Positions 34,843 to 44,667 of a DNA stretch of 64,000 nt are shown in pieces. Position 1 is the first letter of the stretch, and each line of letters begins with the position of its first letter. A model generated the notes under the pieces. The model had not been told where the DNA came from. It ran no database searches and saw nothing but the letters and a program-made list of their open reading frames with translations. Source of the stretch: Myxococcus stipitatus (GTDB taxonomy: Bacteria; Myxococcota; Myxococcia; Myxococcales; Myxococcaceae); assembly GCF_021412625.1 (NCBI RefSeq), contig NZ_JAKCFI010000010.1, positions 62,001-126,000 on the forward strand, read 5' to 3'. Position numbers and translations under genes: made by a program.

Positions 34843-35637
34843 ATGCGCGTCGGTTCGTTCTCCGGGTGGGTGTCCCTCTGCGTGCTCACCGCATGCAACG
34901 GCCCCACCCACCAGTTGCAGCCGGAGCTCTCCGGCGAGGCACCTCAGCGCAAGGTGGCTCGCATCGTCCGGGAGTATCCCCACTCCACGGAGGCCTTCAC
35001 GCAGGGGCTGGTGTTCCACCAGGGGCGCTTGTTCGAGAGCACGGGCCAGCAGGGGACACTGCGGCAGCTCTCGCTCGACGCGGCCGAGCCCGTGTGGATG
35101 GAGGCGCTGGGGGACATCTTCGCGGAGGGGCTCGCGAGCGATGGCGAGCGCCTCTACCAGCTGACCTGGACGGAGGGGCTGCTCTACACCTGGAGCGGCC
35201 TGCCGCCCCGGCGCGAGTCCGTCACCCACTACACGGGAGAGGGCTGGGGCCTGTGCTACGGACAGGAGCGGCTGGTGCGCAGCGACGGCTCCTCCACGCT
35301 GACCTTCCACGACCCGAAGGACTTCCGCCTCCTGGGCTCCGTGCAGGTGACGCTCCAGGGCGTGCCGCAAGACCAGCTCAACGAACTGGAGTGCGCCAAC
35401 GGCGTCGTCTACGCCAACGTCTGGCACTCCACGGACGTGCTCGAAATCGACCCGGCCACCGGCCACGTCACCGCCGTCATCGACGCCTCCGCGCTCAAGC
35501 GCGCCGTGGCCGGGCGGCTGCCCAACACGGGGGCGGTGCTCAACGGCATCGCCGTGGAGCCGGGCACCGGCCGCGTGTTCATGACCGGCAAGCTGTGGCC
35601 CAGGCTGTTCGAGGTGAGCCTGGACCCCGTGGACTGA
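34843..35637 (+). CDS. Glutaminyl-peptide cyclotransferase lipoprotein
   Basis: 264 residues from the ATG at 34843; the frame runs further upstream but the signal peptide fixes this start. Lipobox V-L-T-A-C (Cys at about 18). The mature part is the five-bladed propeller of the plant/bacterial glutamine cyclotransferase family (PF05096): Y-P-H-S-T-E-A-F-T-Q-G-L, S-T-G-Q-Q-G-T-L, E-G-W-G-L-C-Y, L-N-E-L-E-C-A-N-G, Y-A-N-V-W, L-N-G-I-A, and T-G-K-L-W. The enzyme converts N-terminal Gln of exported proteins to pyroglutamate, protecting them. It is convergent with the response-regulator gene, nine bases apart. Confidence 0.92.
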   Translation: MRVGSFSGWVSLCVLTACNGPTHQLQPELSGEAPQRKVARIVREYPHSTEAFTQGLVFHQGRLFESTGQQGTLRQLSLDAAEPVWMEALGDIFAEGLASDGERLYQLTWTEGLLYTWSGLPPRRESVTHYTGEGWGLCYGQERLVRSDGSSTLTFHDPKDFRLLGSVQVTLQGVPQDQLNELECANGVVYANVWHSTDVLEIDPATGHVTAVIDASALKRAVAGRLPNTGAVLNGIAVEPGTGRVFMTGKLWPRLFEVSLDPVD

Positions 35638-35646
35638 GGGCGCGGC

Positions 35647-36995
<1,349 letters not shown>

Positions 36996-37014
<19 letters not shown>

Positions 37015-38504
37015 GTCGTTCCTCCGCTCGGCAGATAGATGGAGAAGCAGCTACCGCGTCCGGGCTCCGAGCGCACGGCAATCCAGCCGCCATGGTCCCT
37101 CACCAGACCATAGGAGACGGACAGTCCCAGCCCCGTGCCCTCGCCCACGTCCTTGGTGGTGTAGAAGGGCTCGAAGACGTGGGGCAGCACGTCCGCCGGA
37201 ATCCCGGCGCCCTCGTCCTCCACGTCGACGCGGACGTAGTCGCTCACCGGCCCGCCCACGTCGTGGGGCGGCGCGACGCGCTCCGGGGCCGCTCGCACGC
37301 GCACCGTGCCCGGCTTGTCCATGGCCTGCAGCGCGTTCATCACCAGGTTGGTCAGCACCTGCTGCACCTGACCGCCGTCCACCTCCAGCATGACGCCGGG
37401 GGGCACCGAGTCCTCCAGGGTGATGCTCTTCTTGGAGGCCATGGGGCGCAAGAGGCCCAGCGAGCGCGTCACCAGCTCGTGCACGTCCTCCGGGGCCCGG
37501 TGGGGGGCGCGCCGCCGGGCGAAGTCGAGCAGCTGGCGGATGATGCCCGTCATGTGCTGGGCCTGCTGGCCGATGATGCGAGCGCACTCGGCCACCTCCT
37601 CGCCCTCGGCCTCGCCGGCCGAAATCATCTTCGCGCGGCCCATGACGACGTTGAGGGGCGTGCCCAGCTCGTGCGCCACGCCGGAGGCCAGCTTGCCCAC
37701 CGTGGTGAGCCGGTCCGCGTGCCGCAGGTGCTCCACGGCCGACAGGCGCGCGGCCGTCTCCGACGCCAGCCGCCCCCGCGTCTCCTCCAGCTGTTCGCCC
37801 ATGCGGTTCATCGCGTCCGCCAGCATCGTCAGCTCGTCGCCCCGGCGACGGCGGGGCAGGAGCACGCGCGCGGACAGGTCTCCCTGTCCGATGCGGGACG
37901 CGAACTGGACGAGCTGGTCCACCGGCTCGCCCACGAGCCGCCGGCCCATGGCCATGGCGGTGACGAGGAAGGCGAGGGTGATGGCGCCCGTCGCGACGAT
38001 GGTGCCCACCACCGTGACGAAGACGTGCTGGCGCTCCTCGCCCAGCGATTCGGTGATTTCGATGGCGCCGAACCGGGGGCCGATGAACACCGGCGTGTAC
38101 GAGTGCAGGAAGCCCGGGTCCGGCGTCGGGTCGACCATGGAGCCATCCTGGCCCTTGCGCAGCGTGGCCAGCAGCCTCGGCGGGAAGCCCAGCAGGGAAG
38201 GGGTGCCCGGGCCGCCGTCCAGCCACACCCAGCGCAGGTGGACCTGCTCCTGGTAGCGGTTGGACTGGTTCAGCAGGGTGAGGGCCTCGCGCTCACCGGC
38301 CAGCTGCCAGGCCTGGGCCATGGCGCCCGCGAGCGTGTGGCCGAGCAGCCGGTGGTCGTGCTGCATGTCCAGGGCGGAGCGTTCCAGCTCGCGGCGGACC
38401 TGGATGACCTGCAACGCGGCGATGACCGCCACGGCGAGCAGGACGAGGGCGAGGGTGAACTTTCTTGCGAGTCTCACGGTCGGTCGAGGCTGCTTCCGGT
38501 CCAT
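36996..38504 (-). CDS. Membrane sensor histidine kinase (NtrB/ZraS-like)
   Basis: 502 residues from the ATG at 38504 (M-D-R-K-Q); the frame extends upstream without coding character. Transmembrane helix 1 (about 15-37), a periplasmic sensor of about 125 residues, helix 2 (about 165-190), HAMP with a P-V-D-Q-L-V motif, HisKA G-V-A-H-E-L-G-T-P-L, and HATPase_c with D-E-G-A-G-I, F-Y-T-T-K and G-T-G-L-G-L. The periplasmic part has no recognised ligand fold. The gene runs directly into the NtrC-type regulator with a 19-base overlap, so the pair forms a complete envelope-sensing two-component system. Confidence 0.93.
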
Positions 38505-38577
38505 GCGTGGGAGGGGTCGGGGCGCATGGACCGGAGAGGAGTTACTCACAACGTACCGCGAGTGCTGCTCGAACGGT

Positions 38578-38793
38578 TCAGTGTGTCGCGGAGTCCTTGG
38601 CTGGCGTCTGGGCGCCCTTCGTATGGGCCGCATGCTCCTTGGTGTGCTTGGCCTTGCCCGCGGGCTTGGCCGTCGCCTCGGCGGCGGGCTTCTGCGTCGC
38701 CTGGGGCGTCGCCGTACCGCTCTTGGGGGTCGCGGCGAACGCGCTCATCGAGAGCAGGGAAAGGCTGGCGGCCAGGGTCAGGGTTCGCTTCAT
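38578..38793 (-). CDS. Small exported Lys/Ala/His-rich protein
   Basis: 71 residues from the ATG at 38793. A clear Sec signal peptide (L-T-L-A-A-S-L-S-L-L-S-M-S-A-F-A) with a predicted cut after A-F-A leaves about 51 residues of low complexity: A-T-P, K-P-A, A-K-H-T-K-E-H and H-T-K-G repeats. The mature peptide is strongly basic and lacks Cys, so it is probably unstructured in the periplasm or outside. It could bind nucleic acid, polysaccharide or metal through His, but no function is known to me. It lies 73 bases upstream of the sensor kinase start in the same orientation, so it might belong to that operon. Confidence 0.75.
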   Translation of the reverse strand: MKRTLTLAASLSLLSMSAFAATPKSGTATPQATQKPAAEATAKPAGKAKHTKEHAAHTKGAQTPAKDSATH

Positions 38794-38936
38794 GGATTCA
38801 CTTCTCCGTTCCGTGCCCACGAGGAGTCTCGCGGGGCACGGAGCCCGGCAGGAGCATCCGCCGTGCCAGGACCGTGCGCTGGAGCGCTCCACTCGGAGGT
38901 CCCGGTCCACGCGGGGCGGAACGCCGCTGGAGGGCT

Positions 38937-38967
38937 GGGGCACAATGCCCCGTCGAGGCAATGTGCC
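38937..38967. promoter_or_regulatory. Tandem GGGGCA-N3-TGCCCC palindromes before btuF
   Basis: A perfect dyad GGGGCA-CAA-TGCCCC (38937-38951) is followed by a shorter one, GGCA-ATG-TGCC (38957-38967), with centres 18 bases apart, about 52-82 bases upstream of the btuF start. The same paired arrangement occurs at 21522-21555. Confidence 0.45.
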
Positions 38968-39018
38968 CCCGGAAGGGCGGTGGACCTCACGGGTTCCCCT
39001 GGTAGTTTGCGTGCGCCC

Positions 39019-39885
39019 ATGTCCCACGTGCGCTCCCTCGTCCCACTCGCCCTCGCGCTGTTGCTGCTCCCGGGGTGCCAGCGCTCGGCGCCTCCTCCCG
39101 AGGTGGGAGCGCGGCGCATCGTCTCGTTGTCTCCTGGAATCTCGGAGACGCTCTATGCCCTGGGGGCGGGTGACCAGGTCGTGGGCCTCTCGGACTATTC
39201 GGACTGGCCTCCGGAGGCGGCGGCGGTGCCTCGGGTGGGCTCCACGCTGACGCCCCAGTACGAGTCCATCGCGCGGCTCAAGCCCACGCTCATCCTGGAC
39301 GAGAAGGTGAAGCAGGCCCCGGCGGAGGCCCTGGCGGCGCTCGCGCCGTTGAAGGTGCTGCCGTGGCTGACGGTGGCGGACGTGGCCAGCGGCATCCGGG
39401 AGCTGGGGCGGGTGACGGGGCGCGAGGCCGAGGCGACGAAGCTGGCGACGCGCGTGGAGCAGACGCTCGGCAAGCCCGCACCGGCGGACGGGCCGCGCGT
39501 GCTGCTGGCGCTCGGCGACCCGGAAGGCTCGTTGTCGAGCATCTGGTACATCCGCAAGAGCTCGCTGCACGGCGCGGCGCTGGAGGCGGCGGGCGCGCGC
39601 AACGCGGTGACGGAGGATGTGCCGGGCCCGCCCAACCTCCCCGTGGAGCGGCTGATGACGCTGGACCCGGACGTCATCCTGGTGCTGGTGGCGGGCAAGC
39701 CCCTCACTCCCGAGGAGGAGGCGCGGCACCTGGAGGGCTGGAGGAAGCTCGCGGTGCTGCGCGCGGTGAAGGAGGACCGGGTGCGCATCCTCTCCGGGAC
39801 GGACGTGCAGTCCACCGGGCCCCGCATCCTCGACGTGGTGGACCGGCTGCGCGCGGCGCTGCGCTCCACCGCGAAGGCGCCATGA
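39019..39885 (+). CDS. btuF: Cobalamin-binding lipoprotein BtuF
   Basis: 288 residues from the ATG at 39019. Signal peptide with lipobox L-L-P-G-C, then a class III periplasmic-binding fold: R-I-V-S-L-S-P-G-I-S-E-T-L-Y-A-L-G-A-G, V-G-L-S-D-Y-S-D-W-P, and P-R-V-G-S. These are the BtuF/HutB-type opening motifs. The protein captures vitamin B12 (or a related corrinoid) for the BtuCD importer. It is the first gene of a btuF-btuD-btuC operon with overlapping junctions, next to the convergent cob genes for B12 nucleotide-loop assembly, which fixes cobalamin as the substrate over haem or siderophore. No B12 riboswitch was recognised upstream. Confidence 0.87.
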   Translation: MSHVRSLVPLALALLLLPGCQRSAPPPEVGARRIVSLSPGISETLYALGAGDQVVGLSDYSDWPPEAAAVPRVGSTLTPQYESIARLKPTLILDEKVKQAPAEALAALAPLKVLPWLTVADVASGIRELGRVTGREAEATKLATRVEQTLGKPAPADGPRVLLALGDPEGSLSSIWYIRKSSLHGAALEAAGARNAVTEDVPGPPNLPVERLMTLDPDVILVLVAGKPLTPEEEARHLEGWRKLAVLRAVKEDRVRILSGTDVQSTGPRILDVVDRLRAALRSTAKAP

Positions 39886-40679
39886 GCGGAGTGCTCGAGG
39901 TCTCCGGCGCGACGGTGCGCAACGGCGGCCGCGTGCTGCTGGAGGGCGTGTCCCTGCGGGTGGCGCCCGGAGACTTCGTGGCCGTGGTGGGGCCCAACGG
40001 CGCGGGGAAGACGACGCTGCTCCGCGTGGCGCTGGGGCTGCAGCGCGTGGACGCGGGGCGCGCGACGGTGGATGGGCGCGACGTGGCCTCGCTGTCGCCC
40101 CGGGAGCGCGCGGCCCTCGTCGCGTGGCTGCCGCAGCGGGTGCAGGTGTCGGAGCCCATCACCGTGCTGGAGCACGTGGTGGCGGCGCGCTACCGGTTCC
40201 ACGAGTCGCGGCGGCGCTCGGAGGAGGCGGCGCGCGAGGCGCTGGCCCACGTCCAGGCGGAGGCGCTGGGCGCGCGTCCCATCACCGAGCTGTCCGGCGG
40301 CGAGCAGCAGCGCGTCGCCGTGGCGGCGCTGCTCGCGCAGCAGTCGCCGCTGGTGCTGTTGGACGAGCCGGCCAACTTCCTGGACCCCGCGCAGCAACTG
40401 GAGTTGTACGCGCTGGTGGGGCGGCTGTGGCGCGCGGGGAAGGGCGTGCTGTGCATCACCCATGACATCAACGTGCTGGCCCATGCGCTGGCGCCGGGCG
40501 CGGCGGGGCGACTGCGCGTCCTGGGGTTGTCGGGAGGCCGGACGGCCTTCGAGTCGCATTACGACGCGCCGGAGCTGGGGGAGGCGCTGGGGCGGGTGTT
40601 CGGGGTGCGGATGCGCGACGTGCGGATCGACGGTCAGCGCGTCTTCGTGGCGCTGCCCGGGGAGCGGGGTGGGGCATGA
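39882..40679 (+). CDS. btuD: Vitamin B12 ABC transporter ATP-binding protein BtuD
   Basis: 265 residues; the start overlaps the btuF stop (ATGA). Complete ABC ATPase motifs: Walker A G-P-N-G-A-G-K-T-T, Q-loop in L-P-Q-R, signature L-S-G-G-E-Q-Q-R, Walker B V-L-L-D-E-P, D-loop L-D-P, and H-loop T-H-D-I. It powers the BtuC permease. Family features (F-C-type V-A-L-G-R-Y replaced by V-A-A-R-Y-R) fit the FecCD/BtuCD class. The gene overlaps btuC by four bases, so the three subunits are made together. Confidence 0.93.
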   Translation: MSGVLEVSGATVRNGGRVLLEGVSLRVAPGDFVAVVGPNGAGKTTLLRVALGLQRVDAGRATVDGRDVASLSPRERAALVAWLPQRVQVSEPITVLEHVVAARYRFHESRRRSEEAAREALAHVQAEALGARPITELSGGEQQRVAVAALLAQQSPLVLLDEPANFLDPAQQLELYALVGRLWRAGKGVLCITHDINVLAHALAPGAAGRLRVLGLSGGRTAFESHYDAPELGEALGRVFGVRMRDVRIDGQRVFVALPGERGGA

Positions 40680-41617
40680 GGACGCGGCTCGTCGTGACGA
40701 TGGTGCTGTGCGTGGCGGTGCTGGTGCTGGCGCCGTTCGTCGGCCCGGCCATGCCGGAGGGCTCTCGCGACTTCATCCTCTGGCAGCTGCGCGTGCCGAG
40801 GACGCTGATGGCGCTGCTCGTCGGCGGGACGCTGTCGCTGGTGGGGGCGGTGTACCAGTCGCTCTTCGCCAACCCGCTCGCGGCGCCGAGCACGGTGGGG
40901 ACGACGGCGGGCGCCACGCTGGGGGCGCTGGTGGCCATCGTGCTGGGGGCGAACTCGGCGGTGTGGGGGCTGCCGCTCGTGGCCGCCGCCGCGTTCGTGG
41001 GCGCGCTCGCGGTGAGCCTCGCGGTAGCGGCCATCGCCGCGGGGCGCAAGGTGCGCATGAACGACCTGGTGCTCGCGGGCATCGCCTTCTCCATGGGAGC
41101 GGGTGCCGTCTCCACGGGCGTGCAGTATTCGGCGGACGCCGCGGAGCTGCTCGCGGCCACGCGCTGGACGATGGGGCACCTGCCCCAGGTGGGCTACCAG
41201 GCCGTGGTGCTGCTGTTGCCCATCGCCGTGGTGGCGGTGGTGGGGCTGCTCGCGCTCACCCGGGCGCTGGAGGTGTTCATCGCCGGGGAGGAGCACGCCG
41301 AGTCGCAGGGGGTCGACGTGCGCCGGGTGCGGATGGTGGCCATCGGCCTGGGCGCGCTGGGTGTCGCGGGCTGTGTCGCGTGGTGCGGCCCCATCGCCTT
41401 CGTGGAACTCATCGTCCCGCACATCGTGCGGCGCGTGCTGGGGGTGAGCCGCCGCGTGCTGTTGCCCTGCTCGGTGGTGGTGGGCGCGGCCTTCCTGGTG
41501 CTGTGCGACGCGGGGACGCGCGTCGTCTTCCCGGGCCGCGAGCCGCCCGTGGGCCTGGTGACGGCGGCGCTGGGCGCGCCGCTGCTCGTGTACCTGGTGG
41601 CGCGCAGGCCGGCCTGA
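40676..41617 (+). CDS. btuC: Vitamin B12 ABC transporter permease BtuC
   Basis: 313 residues, about nine to ten membrane helices. The FecCD-family signatures are present: L-W-Q-L-R-V-P-R-T-L-M-A-L-L-V-G-G-T-L-S at the start, N-P-L-A-A-P-S-T-V-G-T-T-A-G, and near the end the coupling segment G-P-I-A-F-V-E-L-I-V-P-H-I-V-R. The start overlaps btuD (ATGA). It forms the inner-membrane channel for corrinoid uptake with BtuD. It is followed by 207 bases containing a 39-base direct repeat, then the convergent cobC gene. Confidence 0.93.
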   Translation: MRTRLVVTMVLCVAVLVLAPFVGPAMPEGSRDFILWQLRVPRTLMALLVGGTLSLVGAVYQSLFANPLAAPSTVGTTAGATLGALVAIVLGANSAVWGLPLVAAAAFVGALAVSLAVAAIAAGRKVRMNDLVLAGIAFSMGAGAVSTGVQYSADAAELLAATRWTMGHLPQVGYQAVVLLLPIAVVAVVGLLALTRALEVFIAGEEHAESQGVDVRRVRMVAIGLGALGVAGCVAWCGPIAFVELIVPHIVRRVLGVSRRVLLPCSVVVGAAFLVLCDAGTRVVFPGREPPVGLVTAALGAPLLVYLVARRPA

Positions 41618-41678
41618 GCCCTGGCCGGGGGCCATCCGCTTCATTTGGGCGGTGAGTGGGGCGTGTGAAGCAAGGTTC

Positions 41679-41820
41679 GGCATCGCCGCTGGCAGGCCGC
41701 ATGGCTCGCGGCCACGCCTGGGATAGGGGGCGGCGTTCAGCGGCTCGTGCCGGGCAGCGGATTGCGCGTGGGACGCGTGACGGCATTGCCCCTGGCGCGA
41801 CGGATGGCTCGCGGCCACGC
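41679..41820. repeat. 39-bp imperfect direct repeat between btuC and cobC
   Basis: A unit beginning GGCAT(C/T)GCC and ending ATGGCTCGCGGCCACGC occurs at 41679-41717 and again at 41782-41820; the last 17 bases are identical. The 64 bases between contain related GGCTCGTGCCGGGCAGCGG sequence. It lies at the convergent ends of two B12 operons. It could be remnants of an intergenic repeat element or part of a terminator. Confidence 0.7.
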
Positions 41821-41824
41821 GGAG

Positions 41825-42445
41825 TCAGGGCTCGGCGTTCATCAGCTTCACCACGGGAGAGTCGCCGTAGTAGTCGATGACGTTCACCGCCGCGTGCATC
41901 TGGTCCAGCCGGAACAGGTTCGCGTCCGCCATGCCGAGCGCCTCCGCGAGCAGCGTCCGGTTGACGCCTCCATGCGACACCAGCGCGAAGCACTGGCTTG
42001 GGTGCCGGGCCCGCAGCGCCCTTCCTCCGGCGCGCACGCGCTCGCGCATCTCGGAGAACGTCTCGCCCTCGGGGAAGCGGACCTGCTCGGGGTGCGCCAT
42101 CCACTCGGCATAAATCGCGGGGTGGCGTCGCTCCGCCTCCTCGTAGGTGAGGCCCTCGAAGAGGCCGAAGTCGATTTCGCGGAACGCCTCGTCGACCGTC
42201 ACGTCCAGGCCCCGGCCCTCCGCGATGGGACGGGCGGTGTCGAGCGCGCGCAGCCGGGGGCTCGCGTAGAGCGCCGTCAACGCCACGTCCGCGAGCAGCC
42301 GCGCCGCGCGGGCGGCCTGGACATGGCCCTCCGGCGCGAGCCCCACGTCGAGGCGTCCGTAGCAGCGGCCCTTCATCTCCTCGGAGGGCTTGCCGTGCCT
42401 CACCAGCACCACGCGCGTCACGCCGCTCGGAAGTCTCCAGTCCAC
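41825..42445 (-). CDS. cobC: Alpha-ribazole phosphatase-like histidine phosphatase (CobC)
   Basis: 206 residues. Phosphoglycerate-mutase fold with catalytic L-V-R-H-G (His of R-H-G at about residue 17), a second R in S-P-R-L-R-A, E in R-E-I-D-F-G-L-F-E-G-L, and the late S-H-G-G-V catalytic His. The E-x-D-F-G-x-x-E-G block is typical of CobC, which removes the 5' phosphate of alpha-ribazole or adenosylcobalamin phosphate in B12 nucleotide-loop assembly. It is the last of three leftward cob genes, 16 bases after cobS. Substrate is assigned by context; the fold alone is broad. Confidence 0.82.
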   Translation of the reverse strand: MDWRLPSGVTRVVLVRHGKPSEEMKGRCYGRLDVGLAPEGHVQAARAARLLADVALTALYASPRLRALDTARPIAEGRGLDVTVDEAFREIDFGLFEGLTYEEAERRHPAIYAEWMAHPEQVRFPEGETFSEMRERVRAGGRALRARHPSQCFALVSHGGVNRTLLAEALGMADANLFRLDQMHAAVNVIDYYGDSPVVKLMNAEP

Positions 42446-42461
42446 GGGGGCTCCGTCCCTT

Positions 42462-43202
42462 TCAGCCCAGCGCCAGCGTCAGCACGAACACCAGCGCCTC
42501 GCAGACCTCGGTGTTGGCGCCCAGCGTGTCGCCGGTGATGCCGTCGATTCTCTTCATGCACCACCACCCCTGGAGCGCGGAGACGACCGCCACCGCGCCC
42601 AGCGCGACGCCGCCCTTCCAGCCCATGAGCCCCACCGCCACGCCCACGGCCACCAGCGTGGCGCCGAGCACCTCCACGCGTCCGACGTGGTCGGTGATGG
42701 CCATGCCCAGCCCGCCCGAGCGGCGCGCGTAGGGCAGCAGCCACCCCAGGGGCACGGAGGCCCACCGGCCCAGCACCAGCGCCACCAGCAGGGCCGCGTC
42801 CGCCTGTCCCCGCGCGAGCAGCGCGGCCAGGGCGCTGACCTTGAGGCCCACGACGAAGAGCAGGGCGACGCCGCCGTACGCGCCGATGACGTGGTCGCGC
42901 ATGATGCGCAGCACGTCCTCCTTCGTGCGGCCCCCACCGAAGCCGTCCGCCATGTCCGCCAGCCCGTCCAGGTGCAGCGCGCCGGTGAGCAGGGCCAGCA
43001 CGCCCAGCAGCAGGAACGCCGCGACGGTGGCGGGCAGCAGCGGATGGACGGCGTGCCGCACGCCCACGAGCACCAGGGCCAGCAGCGCGCCCACCACGGG
43101 GAAGCACAGCGTGGAGCGCCCCACGTCGGCCGCGTCGAAGCTCGCGGCGCCGGGCACGGGGATTCGACTGAGGAAGGCGATGCCGGCGAAGAGGCGCTTC
43201 AT
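42462..43202 (-). CDS. cobS: Adenosylcobinamide-GDP ribazoletransferase CobS
   Basis: About 246 residues from the ATG at 43202, which has AGGAGGT some 13 bases upstream; an ATG at 43226 would add eight residues. Several membrane helices, and the family motifs F-L-S-R-I-P-V-P near the start, H-L-D-G-L-A-D-M-A-D-G at about 80 (Asp-rich, Mg-binding) and R-M/I-M-R-D-x-x-I-G-A-Y-G just after. The enzyme joins AdoCbi-GDP and alpha-ribazole at the inner membrane, the last step of B12 assembly. It sits between cobT and cobC in one operon. Confidence 0.93.
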   Translation of the reverse strand: MKRLFAGIAFLSRIPVPGAASFDAADVGRSTLCFPVVGALLALVLVGVRHAVHPLLPATVAAFLLLGVLALLTGALHLDGLADMADGFGGGRTKEDVLRIMRDHVIGAYGGVALLFVVGLKVSALAALLARGQADAALLVALVLGRWASVPLGWLLPYARRSGGLGMAITDHVGRVEVLGATLVAVGVAVGLMGWKGGVALGAVAVVSALQGWWCMKRIDGITGDTLGANTEVCEALVFVLTLALG

Positions 43203-43248
43203 GTCGTTGGAAGCACCTCCTGCCATGTTTCCGCCGGGGGCGCGAGCG

Positions 43249-44313
43249 TCAGCGCCTGCGCGTCTTCTCCGCCACGCCCGCGGAGCTGAAGGTCGCCATC
43301 TCGTGGAGGATGCGCAGGCTGCTGTCCAGCAGACCCATGGCGAGCACCGCGCCGGTGCCCTCGCCCAGCCGCAGGTTGAGGTCGATCAGGGGCCGCTGCT
43401 TGAGCGCCTCCAGCACCCGGCGGTGGCCAATCTCCCGCGACAGGTGGCTGGCGACGAGGAAGGGCGTCACCCGGGGACACAGCCGCGCGGCCACCAGCCC
43501 CGCCACGGAGGAGATGAACCCGTCCAGCACCACGGGCACCCGGCGCGAGGCCGCGCCCAGCGCCACGCCCGCGAGCCCGGCGATCTCGAACCCGCCCACC
43601 TTGGCCAGCGCGTCCAGGGGGTCCGCCGCGTCGGGCTGATTCACCGCCAGCGCCCGTCGCACCGCGTCCACCTTGCGCACCATGCCCGCGTCGTCCACGC
43701 CGGTGCCTCGGCCCGTGGCCACGTCCGGGGACACGCCGGTGAGCACGCACGTCAGCGCGGCCGACGACGTCGTGTTGCCGATGCCCATCTCCCCCAGGCC
43801 GAGCAGGGTGATGCCCTCGTCCGCCATCTCCTGCGCCAGCAGCGCGCCCACGCTCAACGCCTCCTCCGCCGCGCGCCGCGACATGGCCGGGCCTCGCGTG
43901 AAGTTCGACGTGCCCGGGCCCTGGCGGTGCACGCGCACGCCCTCCAGCCCCTCCACCGGGTTGCGCACGCCCATGTCGACGACCTGCACGCGCACGTCGT
44001 GCTGGCGCGCCAGCACGTTGATGGCCGCGCCGCCTCGGGAGAAGTTGGCCACCATCTGCCCGGTGACCTCCGACGGATAGGCGCTCACGCCCTCCTCGGT
44101 CACGCCATGGTCCGCCGCCATCACCACCAGGCCCTTGCGCGGCGGGGCGGGGGCGGGCTCCCCACGCAGCGCCGCCCACTGACACGCCAGCTCCTCGAGC
44201 CTCCCCAGGCTGCCCTGGGGCTTCGTCTTCAGGTCGAGCAGCGCCTGACACTTCCGCCCGGCGTCGATGTCTGGCTCGGGAATCCTGACGAGCACGTCAC
44301 GGTAGGCAGGCAT
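43249..44313 (-). CDS. cobT: Nicotinate-nucleotide-dimethylbenzimidazole phosphoribosyltransferase CobT
   Basis: 354 residues from the ATG at 44313, preceded by GAGGACGACC; an upstream ATG at 44325 has no ribosome site. Family motifs: D-L-K-T-K-P-Q-G-S-L-G, V-V-M-A-A-D-H-G-V, G-M/V-G-I-G-N-T-T, and the catalytic E-G-T-G-A near the C-terminus (Glu base). It activates the lower-ligand base to alpha-ribazole phosphate. First gene of the cobT-cobS-cobC operon. Its 5' region (44326-44667) showed no cobalamin riboswitch that I could recognise. Confidence 0.94.
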   Translation of the reverse strand: MPAYRDVLVRIPEPDIDAGRKCQALLDLKTKPQGSLGRLEELACQWAALRGEPAPAPPRKGLVVMAADHGVTEEGVSAYPSEVTGQMVANFSRGGAAINVLARQHDVRVQVVDMGVRNPVEGLEGVRVHRQGPGTSNFTRGPAMSRRAAEEALSVGALLAQEMADEGITLLGLGEMGIGNTTSSAALTCVLTGVSPDVATGRGTGVDDAGMVRKVDAVRRALAVNQPDAADPLDALAKVGGFEIAGLAGVALGAASRRVPVVLDGFISSVAGLVAARLCPRVTPFLVASHLSREIGHRRVLEALKQRPLIDLNLRLGEGTGAVLAMGLLDSSLRILHEMATFSSAGVAEKTRRR

Positions 44314-44325
44314 GGTCGTCCTCAT

Positions 44326-44667
44326 CGCGGGGAACCGCGTCCAAGCTAGGCGCGCGATGTGTCACGAATCAACGCCTTCCAGGCCCGGACTCCGGGGTGC
44401 ATCCTGGTGGACACCTGGTGCGGCGTCTCCCCGACGGGAGGCCCGTCCTCTCGTGCCGACCCACGAGAAATCGCTTGGCGGAAAATCCCGTGACACGGCA
44501 CGCGTGAGACGCGTCAGCCGACAGGGCTCGTCGGAGCGCGACACCCTGGCTCATGTATCGACGTGAGCTCCGCGCGCTCGCGCCAGGGGACCGGGTCCAC
44601 CCGAGACAGTGATTCACGGACGCGCCGAGCCCGGCTCGGCCTTCGTGGCGGAGGTCCTCCTCGGGAC
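44326..44667. other. Upstream region of the cobT operon
   Basis: 342 bases between the 3' end of the membrane hydrolase and cobT. Short open frames here have no coding character. A 15-base palindrome (44626-44640) follows the hydrolase stop. No GCCACTG B12 box or other conserved riboswitch segment was found on either strand, so cobalamin control, if any, is not visible. Confidence 0.55.
44626..44640 (-). terminator. Hairpin after the YdjM-like gene
   Basis: CCGAGC-CCG-GCTCGG forms a 6-bp GC stem 28 bases beyond the hydrolase stop on the minus strand. No T-run follows, so it is a weak candidate. Confidence 0.3.

Noticed and set aside
38794..39018. Possible cobalamin riboswitch before btuF
   Set aside because: No GCCACTG B12 box, conserved core or matching stem series could be found. 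The palindromes there do not fit the riboswitch model.
44326..44667. Possible cobalamin riboswitch before cobT
   Set aside because: Both strands were read for B12-box and core motifs without a match; only a short GC palindrome is present.
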